Under the pieces are notes generated by a model. It saw only the letters and a program-made list of their open reading frames with translations, was not told the origin of the DNA and searched no databases. DNA of 64,000 nucleotides. Origin: Micropruina glycogenica (GTDB taxonomy: Bacteria; Actinomycetota; Actinomycetes; Propionibacteriales; Propionibacteriaceae). The stretch lies in assembly GCF_039524395.1 (NCBI RefSeq), contig NZ_BAAAGO010000044.1. The stretch is one strand, 5' to 3'. How positions within the stretch are numbered: position 1 is the first letter of the stretch; each line of letters begins with the position of its first letter. Below, piece by piece: positions 23,729 to 32,399 of the stretch. Position numbers and translations under genes: made by a program.

Positions 23729-23734
23729 TAGATT
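23729..23734 (+). promoter_or_regulatory. -10 box TAGATT, probable leaderless operon start
   Basis: TAGATT ends 7 nt before the GTG at 23742, fixing the start of the transglutaminase/DUF2126 gene. Confidence 0.5.
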
Positions 23735-23741
23735 CACTCGA

Positions 23742-26700
23742 GTGACGATCCGGGTAGCGCTCGAACACCGCACGACGTACACCTTCGCCGAACCGGTGGA
23801 GGTGTTTCCGCACACGGTTCGGCTGCGGCCGGCGCCGCACTCGCGCACGCCCATCGCGGCCTACTCGCTGACGGTGAGCCCACGCAACCACTTCATCAAC
23901 TGGCAGCAGGACCCGTTCGGCAACTACCTGGCCCGGCTGGTGTTTCCCGAGCCGGTGAAAGAACTCGACATCACTGTCGACGTGGTGGCCGACATGACGG
24001 TGATCAACCCGTTCGACTTCTTTCTCGAGCCCTACGCCGAGCGCTTCCCCTTCGAATACCCCGACGCCCTGCGCGCCGACCTCGAGCCCTACCTGCGTCG
24101 GGTCGACGAGGGCGGCACCGGCCCGGGCCCGCTGGTGCGCGAGTGGGTGCAGCGGCACATCACCGACGCCTACGCCGGGCTGACCGGCGACGACCGGCCC
24201 CGCATGGTCGACTTCCTGGTCGCCGTGAACACCGCCCTGCAGGCCGACATCGCCTACACCGTGCGGCTCGAACCGGGCGTGCAGACCCCCGACACCACCC
24301 TGGCCAACGCGCTCGGCTCGTGCCGCGACTCGGCGTGGGTGCTGGTGTCGGTGCTGCGCGAGGCCGGCCTGGCGGCGCGGTTCGTGTCGGGCTACCTGGT
24401 GCAACTGCGCTCAGACGTCGAAGAGTTGGACGGCCCCAGCGGCCCGGCCGAAGACTTCACCGACCTGCACGCCTGGGCCGAGGTGTTCGTGCCCGGCGCG
24501 GGCTGGATCGGCCTCGACCCCACCTCGGGACTGTTCGCGGGCGAGGGCCATATTCCCTTGTCGGCGACCCCGCACCCGTCGTCCGCGGCACCGATCACGG
24601 GCTCGACCGCACCGGTGTCGGTGACCATGAGCTTCAGCAACACCGTGCGCCGGGTGCACGAGGACCCCCGCGTCACCAAGCCCTACACCGAGACCCAATG
24701 GGCCGCCGTCGACGCCCTCGGCCAGCGGGTGGACGAGCTGCTGACCGCTGGCGACGTGCGCCTGACCATGGGCGGCGAGCCGACCTTCGTCTCGGCCGAC
24801 GACACCGCCACGCCGCAGTGGGAGGGCGCCGCCGACGGCCCCGAGAAGCGGGCGCTGGCCCAGGCCCTGGCGGCCCGGCTCGAGCAGCGCTGGGCGCCGG
24901 GCGGGGTCGTCCACCACGGCCAGGGCAAGTGGTACCCCGGCGAAGACCTGCCGCGCTGGAACATCGCGATCACCTGGCGCACCGACGGCCTGGCGATCTG
25001 GGAGGACCGCACGCTGCTGGCCAACCCCTGGGACGAACCGGCGGTCAAACCCGGTTCGCTCGAGGCGCAGACCGCGGCCCGCGACCTGGCGGTGTACATC
25101 GCCGGTGGGCTCGGCGTGCCGATCGGCCACGTGCTGCCCGGCTACGAAGACCCGCTGGTCGAGCTGATGGGCGAGGCTCAACTGCCCGAGGGCAGGCGTC
25201 CGGACGACCTCGACCCCGACGACCCGGCGATGGCCGACGAGGCCGCCCGCGCCGCCGAGATCGACCGCATCGACGCCACCCGGGGCACTGCCCGCGGCTG
25301 GGTCGTGCCGCTGTTCCGGTTGGTCGACGAGCAGCAGTGGGGCACGGCGCGCTGGCGCACCCGCCGCCGGCACTTGTTCCTCACCCCCGGCACCTCGCCG
25401 ATGGGATTCCGGCTGCCGCTGTCGTCCCTGGCCTGGGCCGAGGCGCCCGACGACATCGAACGCTCCCCGCTCGAGATGACCGGGCTGCTGCCGATCATCG
25501 TCGACGGCGAGGCACCCGCGGCGGTCGTGCACGACATCGAGGATGCGCCGCGCACCGCCCTCTGCGTCGAAGAGCGCGACGGCCTGCTGCACGTGTTTCT
25601 GCCGCCGTTGACCAAGCTCGAGGACGCCCTCGAACTGCTCAGCGTGGTCGAGGGGGCGGCCGCGGCGGTCGAGTTGCCGGTGGTGCTCGAGGGCTACCCG
25701 CTGCCGTTCGACCTGCGCACCAAGACCATCTCGGTGACCCCCGACCCGGGCGTGATTGAGGTGAACACACAACCCACGTCGAGCTGGCCCGAACAGCGCG
25801 ACCTCACCCTGTCGCTGTACGACGACGCCCGGCGCACCCGGCTGGCCACCGAGAAGTTCGACCTCGACGGCACCCACACCGGCACCGGCGGCGGCAACCA
25901 CTTCACGCTGGGCGGCGCCACGCCCACCGACTCGCCGTTGCTGCGCCGGCCCGACCTGCTGCGCTCGCTGATCACCTACTGGCAGCATCATCCGGCCTTG
26001 TCGTACGTGTTCTCGGGCCGGTTCATCGGCCCGACCTCCCAGGCGCCGCGGGTGGACGAGGGGCGCCACGAAACCCTCTACGAACTCGAGATCGCCTTCG
26101 CCGAGCTCGACCGGGTGACCGCCGACGCCGAGTCGTTCAAGCCCGAGCACGACGACCTGCCGCCGCTGCCCTGGAACACCGACCGGCTGCTGCGCCACCT
26201 GCTCACCGACCTGACCGGCAACACCCACCGGTCTGAGTTCTGCATCGACAAGCTGTACTCGCCCGATTCGCAGCGAGGCCGGCTGGGCCTGCTGGAGCTG
26301 CGCGGTTTCGAGATGCCCCCACACGCCCAGATGGCGCTGGTGCAGGCCCTGCTGGTGCGTTGCCTGGTGGCGATGTTCTGGCAGCGCCCCTACCTCGGCC
26401 CGCTGATTCGCTGGGGCACCCGCCTGCACGACCGCTTCCTGCTGCCGGCGTTCGCCGCCGCCGACCTGCGCGAGGTGGTCGCCGACGTCAACGAGTGGCT
26501 CGACCAGGTGGCTCCGGGCAGCCGGTTCGACGCCGCCTGGTTCGATCCGTTCCTCGAGTTCCGCTTCCCGCGGCTGGGCGAAACCCGGCTCGCGGGCGTC
26601 CACCTCGAACTGCGGCAGGCCATCGAGCCCTGGCACGTGCTGGGCGAGGAGGCCACCAGCGGCGGCACCGCCCGCTACGTCGACAGCTCGGTCGAACGCG

Positions 26701-27191
26701 TCCAACTCGCCGTCTCGGGCCTGATCGAAGGCCGGCACGTGGTGACCTGCAACGGCGTGCCGGTGCCGCTCACCGCGGTCGCCAACGGCGGCTGGGGCAC
26801 GGCCCTCGGCTCGGACGACGCCCCTGCCGCGGCCGGCATGTTCGTCGGCGGCGTGCGGTACCGGGCGTGGGCGCCGTGGTCGGCGCTGCACCCCACCATG
26901 GGCGTGCACGCGCCGCTGACCTTCGACCTGGTCGACACCTGGAACAACCGATCGCTGGGCGGGTTCACCTACCACGTCACCCACCCGGGCGGACGCAGCT
27001 ACGACACCTACCCGGTGAACGCCGTCGAGGCCGAGTCGCGGCGCGCCTCGCGGTTCAGCGACCAGGGCCACACCCCCGGCCCGATCGACGTGGCCGGCTG
27101 GCCGTCGGCGCAGTCGGTGTTCTCGCCGATGGGCACCGAATACCCCTGCACGCTCGATCTCAGGCGCTATTCCCCCGGGCATTTGGGCTAG
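23742..27191 (+). CDS. Transglutaminase-DUF2126 fusion (predicted amide-bond ligase)
   Basis: 1149 residues. The N-terminal third is a bacterial transglutaminase-like N region (RVALEHRTTYTFAEPVEVFPHTVRLRPAP) plus a papain-fold domain with C194 (GSCRDSAW), H243 (LHAWAEV) and D259 (GLDPTSG). From about residue 320 comes DUF2126 (RLTMGGEPTFVS, WNIAITWRTDG, IEVNTQPTSSWPEQ, GNHFTLGGATPTDSPLLRRPDLL, FCIDKLYSPDSQRGRLGLLELRGFEMPP). Comparative work by Iyer and colleagues placed this family among COOH-NH2 ligases of the glutamine-synthetase fold. It leads an operon with an ATP-grasp/Alpha-E protein and a second transglutaminase. Substrates are unknown; peptide tagging or a peptide-derived metabolite is inferred. 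Confidence 0.92.
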   Translation: MTIRVALEHRTTYTFAEPVEVFPHTVRLRPAPHSRTPIAAYSLTVSPRNHFINWQQDPFGNYLARLVFPEPVKELDITVDVVADMTVINPFDFFLEPYAERFPFEYPDALRADLEPYLRRVDEGGTGPGPLVREWVQRHITDAYAGLTGDDRPRMVDFLVAVNTALQADIAYTVRLEPGVQTPDTTLANALGSCRDSAWVLVSVLREAGLAARFVSGYLVQLRSDVEELDGPSGPAEDFTDLHAWAEVFVPGAGWIGLDPTSGLFAGEGHIPLSATPHPSSAAPITGSTAPVSVTMSFSNTVRRVHEDPRVTKPYTETQWAAVDALGQRVDELLTAGDVRLTMGGEPTFVSADDTATPQWEGAADGPEKRALAQALAARLEQRWAPGGVVHHGQGKWYPGEDLPRWNIAITWRTDGLAIWEDRTLLANPWDEPAVKPGSLEAQTAARDLAVYIAGGLGVPIGHVLPGYEDPLVELMGEAQLPEGRRPDDLDPDDPAMADEAARAAEIDRIDATRGTARGWVVPLFRLVDEQQWGTARWRTRRRHLFLTPGTSPMGFRLPLSSLAWAEAPDDIERSPLEMTGLLPIIVDGEAPAAVVHDIEDAPRTALCVEERDGLLHVFLPPLTKLEDALELLSVVEGAAAAVELPVVLEGYPLPFDLRTKTISVTPDPGVIEVNTQPTSSWPEQRDLTLSLYDDARRTRLATEKFDLDGTHTGTGGGNHFTLGGATPTDSPLLRRPDLLRSLITYWQHHPALSYVFSGRFIGPTSQAPRVDEGRHETLYELEIAFAELDRVTADAESFKPEHDDLPPLPWNTDRLLRHLLTDLTGNTHRSEFCIDKLYSPDSQRGRLGLLELRGFEMPPHAQMALVQALLVRCLVAMFWQRPYLGPLIRWGTRLHDRFLLPAFAAADLREVVADVNEWLDQVAPGSRFDAAWFDPFLEFRFPRLGETRLAGVHLELRQAIEPWHVLGEEATSGGTARYVDSSVERVQLAVSGLIEGRHVVTCNGVPVPLTAVANGGWGTALGSDDAPAAAGMFVGGVRYRAWAPWSALHPTMGVHAPLTFDLVDTWNNRSLGGFTYHVTHPGGRSYDTYPVNAVEAESRRASRFSDQGHTPGPIDVAGWPSAQSVFSPMGTEYPCTLDLRRYSPGHLG

Positions 27192-27216
27192 TGACATGCC
27201 GGGCGACCCGACCCCG

Positions 27217-27222
27217 TAAGGT
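27217..27222 (+). promoter_or_regulatory. -10 box TAAGGT, internal operon promoter
   Basis: TAAGGT ends 6 nt before ATG 27229, within the 37-bp gap after the DUF2126 gene, suggesting an extra leaderless transcript. Confidence 0.4.
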
Positions 27223-27228
27223 GGCGCC

Positions 27229-29739
27229 ATGTCTGCGGCGGTGAGCATCGAAACCGGGGTACTCGACGAGTACCGCGCGCGGCTGGGCGCCGACGCCGTC
27301 GACGAACTGGTCACTTCCGACGGCCTGCGCAGCGACCAGGCGGCCCTCGGTGCCGCGGTCAACGCGATGGGCATGGGCGGGCTGCAGGCGGCCCGGGCCG
27401 AGGCGCGCACGTTCGCGTCCGACGAGGGCGTCACCTACGGCACCGAACGCCGCGGTAGCCGCAACTGGGCGATCGACCCGATTCCGGTGCTGATCGGCGC
27501 CGCCGAATGGCAGGCGCTGGAAACCGGGTTGCGGCGACGCGCCAACCTGCTCGACCTGGTGCTCACCGACGTGTACGGCGAGCGCAACCTGATGCGGCGC
27601 CGGGTCATTCCGCCCGAGGTCATCCTCGGCCACGACGGCTACATCAGGCAGACCGACGGCATCGGCGCCCCCGGCCGTCGCCAGCTGGTGGTGGCGGCCA
27701 CCGACCTGGGCCGCGACGCCACCGGCCAGTGGACCGTGATCTCAGACCGCACCCAGGCGCCGTCCGGCCCCGGGTATGCGATGGCCACCCGGCGGATCAT
27801 CTCGCGGGTAATGGCCGGCCTGCACCGATCGACCCCCCTGGCCCGGCTGCGCGGCTTCTTTCAGACCTTCTCGGCTTCGCTGCAAGACGCGTCGCCGACG
27901 GCCACCGAGCCGCCCCGGGTGGTGCTGCTCACCCCCGGGCCGGGCAGTGAGACCGCCTTCGAACAGGCCTACCTGGCCACCCTGCTGGGCTTTCCGCTGG
28001 TCGAGGCCGACGACCTGGTGATGCAGAAGGGCAAGGTGTGGCTTCGGGCCGGCGACCGGCTCGAAGAGGTCGACGTGATTCTGCGCCGGGTGGACGCCGC
28101 CTACTCAGACCCGCTCGAACTGCGCGGCGACTCGCAACTGGGCATTCCCGGGCTGATCGAGGCGGCCCGCACGCGCAACGTGGCCGTGGTGAACCCGGTG
28201 GGTGCCGGGGTGCTCGAGAACCCGGGGCTGGTGGCGCACCTGAACGCCGCGGCCCGCGCGCTGCTCGGCGAAGACCTGGCGCTGCCCATGCCCCCGACAT
28301 GGTGGTGCGGCGACGACGCGTCCCGATCGCACGTGCTGGCCAACCTGGGCCATCTGGTGCTCAAGCCGATCTCGCGCTCGTCGGGGCCGTTGCGGTACGG
28401 CTGGCTGCTCACCGCCGCAGAACGCGCCGACCTGGCGGCCGCGATCGCCGCCGAGCCGTGGGCCTGGTGCGGGCAGGAGCCGATGCAGCTGTCGACCGCT
28501 CCGGTGGTCACCCGCAGCGGGCTCGAGCCGCGCCGATTCGTGCTGCGCACCTTCGGGGTGGCGCACGACGACGACTACCACTACCTGCCCGGCGGCCTGG
28601 GCCGGGTGGCCGCGCGGGTCGGCGAGTACACCGTCTCGAACTTCACCGGCGCCCTCGCCAAGGACGTCTGGGTGATCAGCTCCGAAGCCGACCAGCCCAG
28701 CGTCGGGCGCGCCCGCCGGCTCGGCCTGCCCCCGGTCACCCGGGCCTACGGCCTGTCGCCCCGCGTGGCTGACAACCTGTACTGGATGGGCCGCTACGCC
28801 GAACGCGCCGAGGGCACCGCCCGGCTGCTCAAGGTGGTCGACGACTTCGCCGAAGACAACAGCAGCCGCACCGGCACCCCCGGCGCGAGGGCCACCGAGA
28901 TTCTGCTCGACGCCGTCGCCTGGGTGACCGTCACCGGTGCGATCAGGCACGACGAGTCGTCCCTGACCTACCTGCGCCGGGCCGTGTTGGACGCCACCCG
29001 CACCGGCACGGTGCGGCACTGCGCCAACCAGGTGACCAACGCCGCCCAGCACGTGCGCGACCTGCTGAGCGTCGACACCTGGTCGGTGATCGGACGACTG
29101 CAGCAGACCCTGGCCGAGACCCCCGACGACGACGACCAGCTGCAGCCGGTGCTGGCAGACGTGCTCGAGTCGCTGCTGGCGCTGGCCGGCATCATGGCGC
29201 AGAGCATGGTGCGCGACGAGTCGTGGGCGTTTCTCGACGCGGGCTGCCGCATGGAACGCGCGCAGATGACCCTGGCCCTGCTGGCCCGCACGGTGACCGC
29301 CGACCGGGGCCGCGAGGTCGACGACCTGGTGGTCGAGGGTGTGCTGCGCGCGGGCGAGTCGATCATCACCCACCGCCGGCGGGCGGCCGCTGGCACCGGC
29401 CCCACGGTGGCGCTGGAGTCGGCGGTCGACCTGCTGCTGCTCGACCGGGTGAACCCGCGTTCGGTGCTGTACCAGGCCGAGTCGCTGGCCGCCGACCTCA
29501 GCCTGCTGGGCGACGAGGCGTCCGCCGCGCGGGCGCTGCGGCTGTCGAACGAACTGGGCGAGGTCGACATCGCCGACCTGCTGCGGCCCGATCGGCTGGC
29601 GGTTCGGCTGGCCGCCTTGGAGCAGGAGTTCCGCGGGTTGTCGGACGACCTGGCCGCGCGGCACTTCTTGCGTCAGGCGCCGCGCCGGGCGCAGACCTCG
29701 GGCTGGGGCAACCCGTGGCAGGTGACCGATGGTGACTGA
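27229..29739 (+). CDS. Circularly permuted ATP-grasp / Alpha-E fusion protein
   Basis: 836 residues joining two families that are separate genes in many bacteria. Residues 1-490 are a type-2 circularly permuted ATP-grasp (MGMGGLQAARAEARTFASDEGVTY, IPPEVILGHDGYIRQ, VVLLTPGPGSETAFEQAYLA, VDVILRRVDAAYSDPLELRGDSQLGIPGL, LVLKPISRSSGP). From about residue 505 is the Alpha-E domain (LSPRVADNLYWMGRYAERAEGTARLLK...LRAGESIITHRRR). ATP-grasp enzymes make acyl-phosphate-activated amide bonds; Alpha-E is a helical partner of unknown function. It overlaps the next transglutaminase gene by 11 bp. Confidence 0.92.
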   Translation: MSAAVSIETGVLDEYRARLGADAVDELVTSDGLRSDQAALGAAVNAMGMGGLQAARAEARTFASDEGVTYGTERRGSRNWAIDPIPVLIGAAEWQALETGLRRRANLLDLVLTDVYGERNLMRRRVIPPEVILGHDGYIRQTDGIGAPGRRQLVVAATDLGRDATGQWTVISDRTQAPSGPGYAMATRRIISRVMAGLHRSTPLARLRGFFQTFSASLQDASPTATEPPRVVLLTPGPGSETAFEQAYLATLLGFPLVEADDLVMQKGKVWLRAGDRLEEVDVILRRVDAAYSDPLELRGDSQLGIPGLIEAARTRNVAVVNPVGAGVLENPGLVAHLNAAARALLGEDLALPMPPTWWCGDDASRSHVLANLGHLVLKPISRSSGPLRYGWLLTAAERADLAAAIAAEPWAWCGQEPMQLSTAPVVTRSGLEPRRFVLRTFGVAHDDDYHYLPGGLGRVAARVGEYTVSNFTGALAKDVWVISSEADQPSVGRARRLGLPPVTRAYGLSPRVADNLYWMGRYAERAEGTARLLKVVDDFAEDNSSRTGTPGARATEILLDAVAWVTVTGAIRHDESSLTYLRRAVLDATRTGTVRHCANQVTNAAQHVRDLLSVDTWSVIGRLQQTLAETPDDDDQLQPVLADVLESLLALAGIMAQSMVRDESWAFLDAGCRMERAQMTLALLARTVTADRGREVDDLVVEGVLRAGESIITHRRRAAAGTGPTVALESAVDLLLLDRVNPRSVLYQAESLAADLSLLGDEASAARALRLSNELGEVDIADLLRPDRLAVRLAALEQEFRGLSDDLAARHFLRQAPRRAQTSGWGNPWQVTDGD

Positions 29740-30658
29740 GGTGCGGCCCGACCACTACGCGCCCCGGCGGTATCGGGTGCGGCACACGACCATCTACACC
29801 TACGACGACGACGTCGAGGCGTGCTACGAACGCGGCTTTCTGCGACCGCTCGAAACGTGGTCGCAGCAGGTGGTGACCAACGAGGTGGCGGTGTCGCCCG
29901 AGCCGCAGGTGATCAGCCAACACGTCGACCACTTCGGCAATCACAGTTTCTACGTCGAGATTCGCGACCCGCATCGCGAGCTGGTGGTGAGCAAGACGGC
30001 CTTCGTCGACGTGGCCTGGCCGCGCCCGGTGCTCGAATCGCTGAACGCGTTCACGGTGGCCGAGGCGGTGGCCCGGGTCGAGGCCGAGGCCGACGCCGTG
30101 GTGCACGCGGAGTTTCTGCTGCCGTCCGATCTGGTCGATCTGGGGCCCGAGGTACTGGCCTACGCCCGGCAGATCCTGTGGGCCGACCGGCCGCTGGGCG
30201 ACGCGCTGGTGGGGCTGTACTCGACGATCTACCGCGACTTCAAGTACGAACTCGGGGCCACCTCGGTGCGCACCACGCTGCCCGAACTGCTCGAACTGCG
30301 GCGCGGCGTCTGCCAAGACTTCGCGCACCTCGCGGTGGGCTGCCTGCGCTCGATCGGGCTGCCGGCCCGGTACGTGTCTGGGTACGTCGAGACCTCTCCC
30401 CCGCCCGGCCAGCCGAAGCTCGAGGGGTCGGACGCCTCGCACGCCTGGACCTCGGTGCTGGTGCCCGGCGGCGAGTGGATCGACCTCGACCCCACGAACG
30501 ACCACTTCGCCGACTCGCGCTACATCGTCACCGCGTGGGGCCGCGACTTTCGCGACGTGTCACCGCTGAAGGGCGTGATCTACACCGAGTCGAAGAAGTC
30601 GAAGCTCGAGGTGAAGGTCGACGTCTTCCGGGTGAACGCCGACGGCACGCTGACCTGA
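29729..30658 (+). CDS. Transglutaminase-like cysteine protease of the ATP-grasp operon
   Basis: 309 residues. The N-terminal beta domain (RRYRVRHTTIYTYDDDVEACYERGFLRP) precedes the papain-fold core with C195 (RGVCQDFAHLAVGCLR), H238 (SHAWTSVLV) and D254 (IDLDPTND), a complete triad. No signal peptide is visible, so a cytoplasmic protease or amide-cleaving role is likely. ATG 29729 overlaps the ATP-grasp/Alpha-E gene by 11 bp, showing coupled translation. The operon thus encodes two ligase-type and two transglutaminase-type activities. Confidence 0.93.
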   Translation: MVTEVRPDHYAPRRYRVRHTTIYTYDDDVEACYERGFLRPLETWSQQVVTNEVAVSPEPQVISQHVDHFGNHSFYVEIRDPHRELVVSKTAFVDVAWPRPVLESLNAFTVAEAVARVEAEADAVVHAEFLLPSDLVDLGPEVLAYARQILWADRPLGDALVGLYSTIYRDFKYELGATSVRTTLPELLELRRGVCQDFAHLAVGCLRSIGLPARYVSGYVETSPPPGQPKLEGSDASHAWTSVLVPGGEWIDLDPTNDHFADSRYIVTAWGRDFRDVSPLKGVIYTESKKSKLEVKVDVFRVNADGTLT

Positions 30659-30665
30659 CCCATGG

Positions 30666-30692
30666 TCGTCCCGTTGAACGCCGGGGATCTGC
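30666..30692. repeat. GTCATCCCGGCG-type dispersed repeat, diverged
   Basis: GTCGTCCCGTTGAACGCCGG followed by GGATCTG, immediately downstream of the transglutaminase operon. Confidence 0.5.
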
Positions 30693-30802
30693 CAACTAGC
30701 GTGGCGAGATGACGTCCGATTTGGAACGCTTCCAGCCTCACTGAGCGGGAACCCGTGTCGAGTCGGACGCAATCGCACGGCCTCGCCGATGACGGGGTGT
30801 TC

Positions 30803-30829
30803 GTCATCCCGGCGAACGCCGGGATCTCC
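30803..30829. repeat. GTCATCCCGGCG-type dispersed repeat, canonical copy
   Basis: GTCATCCCGGCGAACGCCGG followed by GATCTCC. A partial inverted relative (GCCCGGCATGACG) follows within 20 bp. Confidence 0.7.
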
Positions 30830-30874
30830 CAAAGTAGCCCGGCATGACGGACGCCCCGAGACCGTCCGGCACTC

Positions 30875-31525
30875 TCAGCGGCGCGGCTCCAGGCTGGGCC
30901 CAACGTTGGTGACCAGCCACTCGACGAGTGGCGTGATGCGCGCCCACTGCTCGGCGACGCGCTCGACCACGTCGGCGGTGGGCAGCCAGGTCGGTTCGCC
31001 GACGTTTTTGAGCACCACCAGGCTCTGCCGCCGCATCAGGTCGAGTCGTGGGTGGTCGGCCGGCACCCCGCGAGGGCGGGTGGCCACCTGGTCGCCGCCC
31101 ACCTCGAAGCCGTCCGCGGTCAGGGCTTGGACGATCTGGGCCAGTTCGGTGCCCGAACCGGCGGAGTCGATCGCGGCCCGCTGCCGGGCCAGTTGGTCGC
31201 GTCCGCTCGGGTAGTAGCCGCCACCCACGCTCAGCCCGTCCGCGTTGATGCGCAGGTAGTGCCCCATGCCGGGCGCGGCCAGACACAGACCGCCCTGCTC
31301 GCTCTTGTAGGGACGCTTGTCGGCACTGAACCGCACGTCGCGGTGGGGCCGAAACAGGTGCGCATCGCCGAACCGGGGCGCGAGATCGTCCAGCAGTCGG
31401 GTGAGCGGCGCCTTCACCGAGGTGCGGTAGCGCTCGGCGTTGGCGGCCCACCACCCCCGGTTGTTGTTCAGGGCGAGCTCGGCGTAGAAGTCGACGGCGT
31501 CGAACGGGATGCCAACAGTGGTCAC
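30875..31525 (-). CDS. DUF2461 (TIGR02453) family protein
   Basis: 216 residues from GTG 31525. Conserved elements are FDAVDFYAELALNNNRGWWAANAERYRTSVKAPLTRLLDDL, LFRPHRDVRFSADKRPYKSEQGG and YLRINADGLSVGGGYYPS, all typical of DUF2461. The biochemical role is unknown. CACAAT lies 6 nt upstream of the start, a possible -10 box for a leaderless message. A longer start (31561) is possible but lacks support. Confidence 0.82.
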   Translation of the reverse strand: MTTVGIPFDAVDFYAELALNNNRGWWAANAERYRTSVKAPLTRLLDDLAPRFGDAHLFRPHRDVRFSADKRPYKSEQGGLCLAAPGMGHYLRINADGLSVGGGYYPSGRDQLARQRAAIDSAGSGTELAQIVQALTADGFEVGGDQVATRPRGVPADHPRLDLMRRQSLVVLKNVGEPTWLPTADVVERVAEQWARITPLVEWLVTNVGPSLEPRR

Positions 31526-31731
31526 GGCGTCATTGTGCACCCAGGCTGCTGCCCAGGTCATGGCGGCGTTCCCCGTAGCGAGAAGCCCAATGGAGCCGTC
31601 TGCACAGACTTGTCCACAACCGGTGGATGACTTACACGGCTGTCATTCCGCGCGGTGACACAACTCATTGGGGTCGGTCTTCGCCATGAGTGCGAGATCG
31701 CCGCGATCGGCCACCGGACGAACTCGGCTTC

Positions 31732-31737
31732 TAGACT
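31732..31737 (+). promoter_or_regulatory. -10 box TAGACT, probable leaderless start
   Basis: TAGACT ends 6 nt before ATG 31744 of the DUF3090 gene. The gap 31526-31731 also holds TTGTCCACA (about 31610) and TTACACGGCTGT (about 31631), with no gene seen. Confidence 0.5.
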
Positions 31738-31743
31738 GTGCCC

Positions 31744-32313
31744 ATGCCGACAATCGTCCATGAGTTCTCGTGGCCTGATCGACTGGTGGTCGGAACCGTC
31801 GGGCGACCAGGGGAGCGCGCGTTCTACCTTCAAGCCCGCACCAAGGCTCGATTCGTGACCGTCGCCCTCGAGAAGGAACAGTCCGCCCTGCTCGCCCAGA
31901 AGATCGACGAGATGCTCGACGAGCTGAAGTCCACCGAGAGCAACCCCTTCAGAATTCCCGACTCCACGCCCATCGAGCTGGTCGACAACGACCCGCTCGA
32001 CCAGCCGCTCGACACCCAATTCCGCACCGGCGCCATCGGCCTCGGCTGGGACCCGACCACCGCCGAGATCGTCATCGAGGCGTACGCCATGGTCGAGGTC
32101 GACGACGTCGATGGTAACGAGCTCGGCTCGGAACTGATCGAGGTCGAGCCTTCCGAAGCCCTGCTGGTGCGCATTCCGGTCGGCACGGCCCGCGCGTTCG
32201 CAAAGCGCACGCTCGAGGTGGTCGGCGCGGGCCGGCCCAGTTGCCCGTTGTGCGGCTACCCCATGAATCCCGAGGGCCACGTCTGCCCGCAACCCGGGGC
32301 CGTTGACGACTGA
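31744..32313 (+). CDS. DUF3090 family protein
   Basis: 189 residues, normal family length. VHEFSWPDRLVVGTVGRPGERAFYLQAR, VALEKEQSALLAQKIDEMLDEL, NPFRIPDSTPIELVDNDPLDQP and FRTGAIGLGWDPTT are conserved in this actinobacteria-specific family. The C-terminus holds a zinc-ribbon-like pattern, CPLCGYPMNPEGHVCP. Function is unknown. The gene is usually found near a phosphoglycerate-mutase-like gene and a kinase-like gene; here it precedes a LigD polymerase domain instead. Confidence 0.9.
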   Translation: MPTIVHEFSWPDRLVVGTVGRPGERAFYLQARTKARFVTVALEKEQSALLAQKIDEMLDELKSTESNPFRIPDSTPIELVDNDPLDQPLDTQFRTGAIGLGWDPTTAEIVIEAYAMVEVDDVDGNELGSELIEVEPSEALLVRIPVGTARAFAKRTLEVVGAGRPSCPLCGYPMNPEGHVCPQPGAVDD

Positions 32314-32387
32314 GTCGCACGCCGGCGGCGTCGCTCTGGCGCCATGAGGGATGGCAGCCCGTGCTGCGCGGACGGGTCGAGCCCGGG

Positions 32388-32393
32388 TAGCGT
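32388..32393 (+). promoter_or_regulatory. -10 box TAGCGT, probable leaderless start
   Basis: TAGCGT ends 6 nt before ATG 32400. Confidence 0.5.
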
Positions 32394-32399
32394 CGGCCC

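Noticed and set aside
24411..27434. Minus-strand 1007-aa ORF opposite the DUF2126 gene
   Set aside because: Its His/Val/Gly/Gln-rich composition is typical of antisense high-GC frames; no domain is recognisable.
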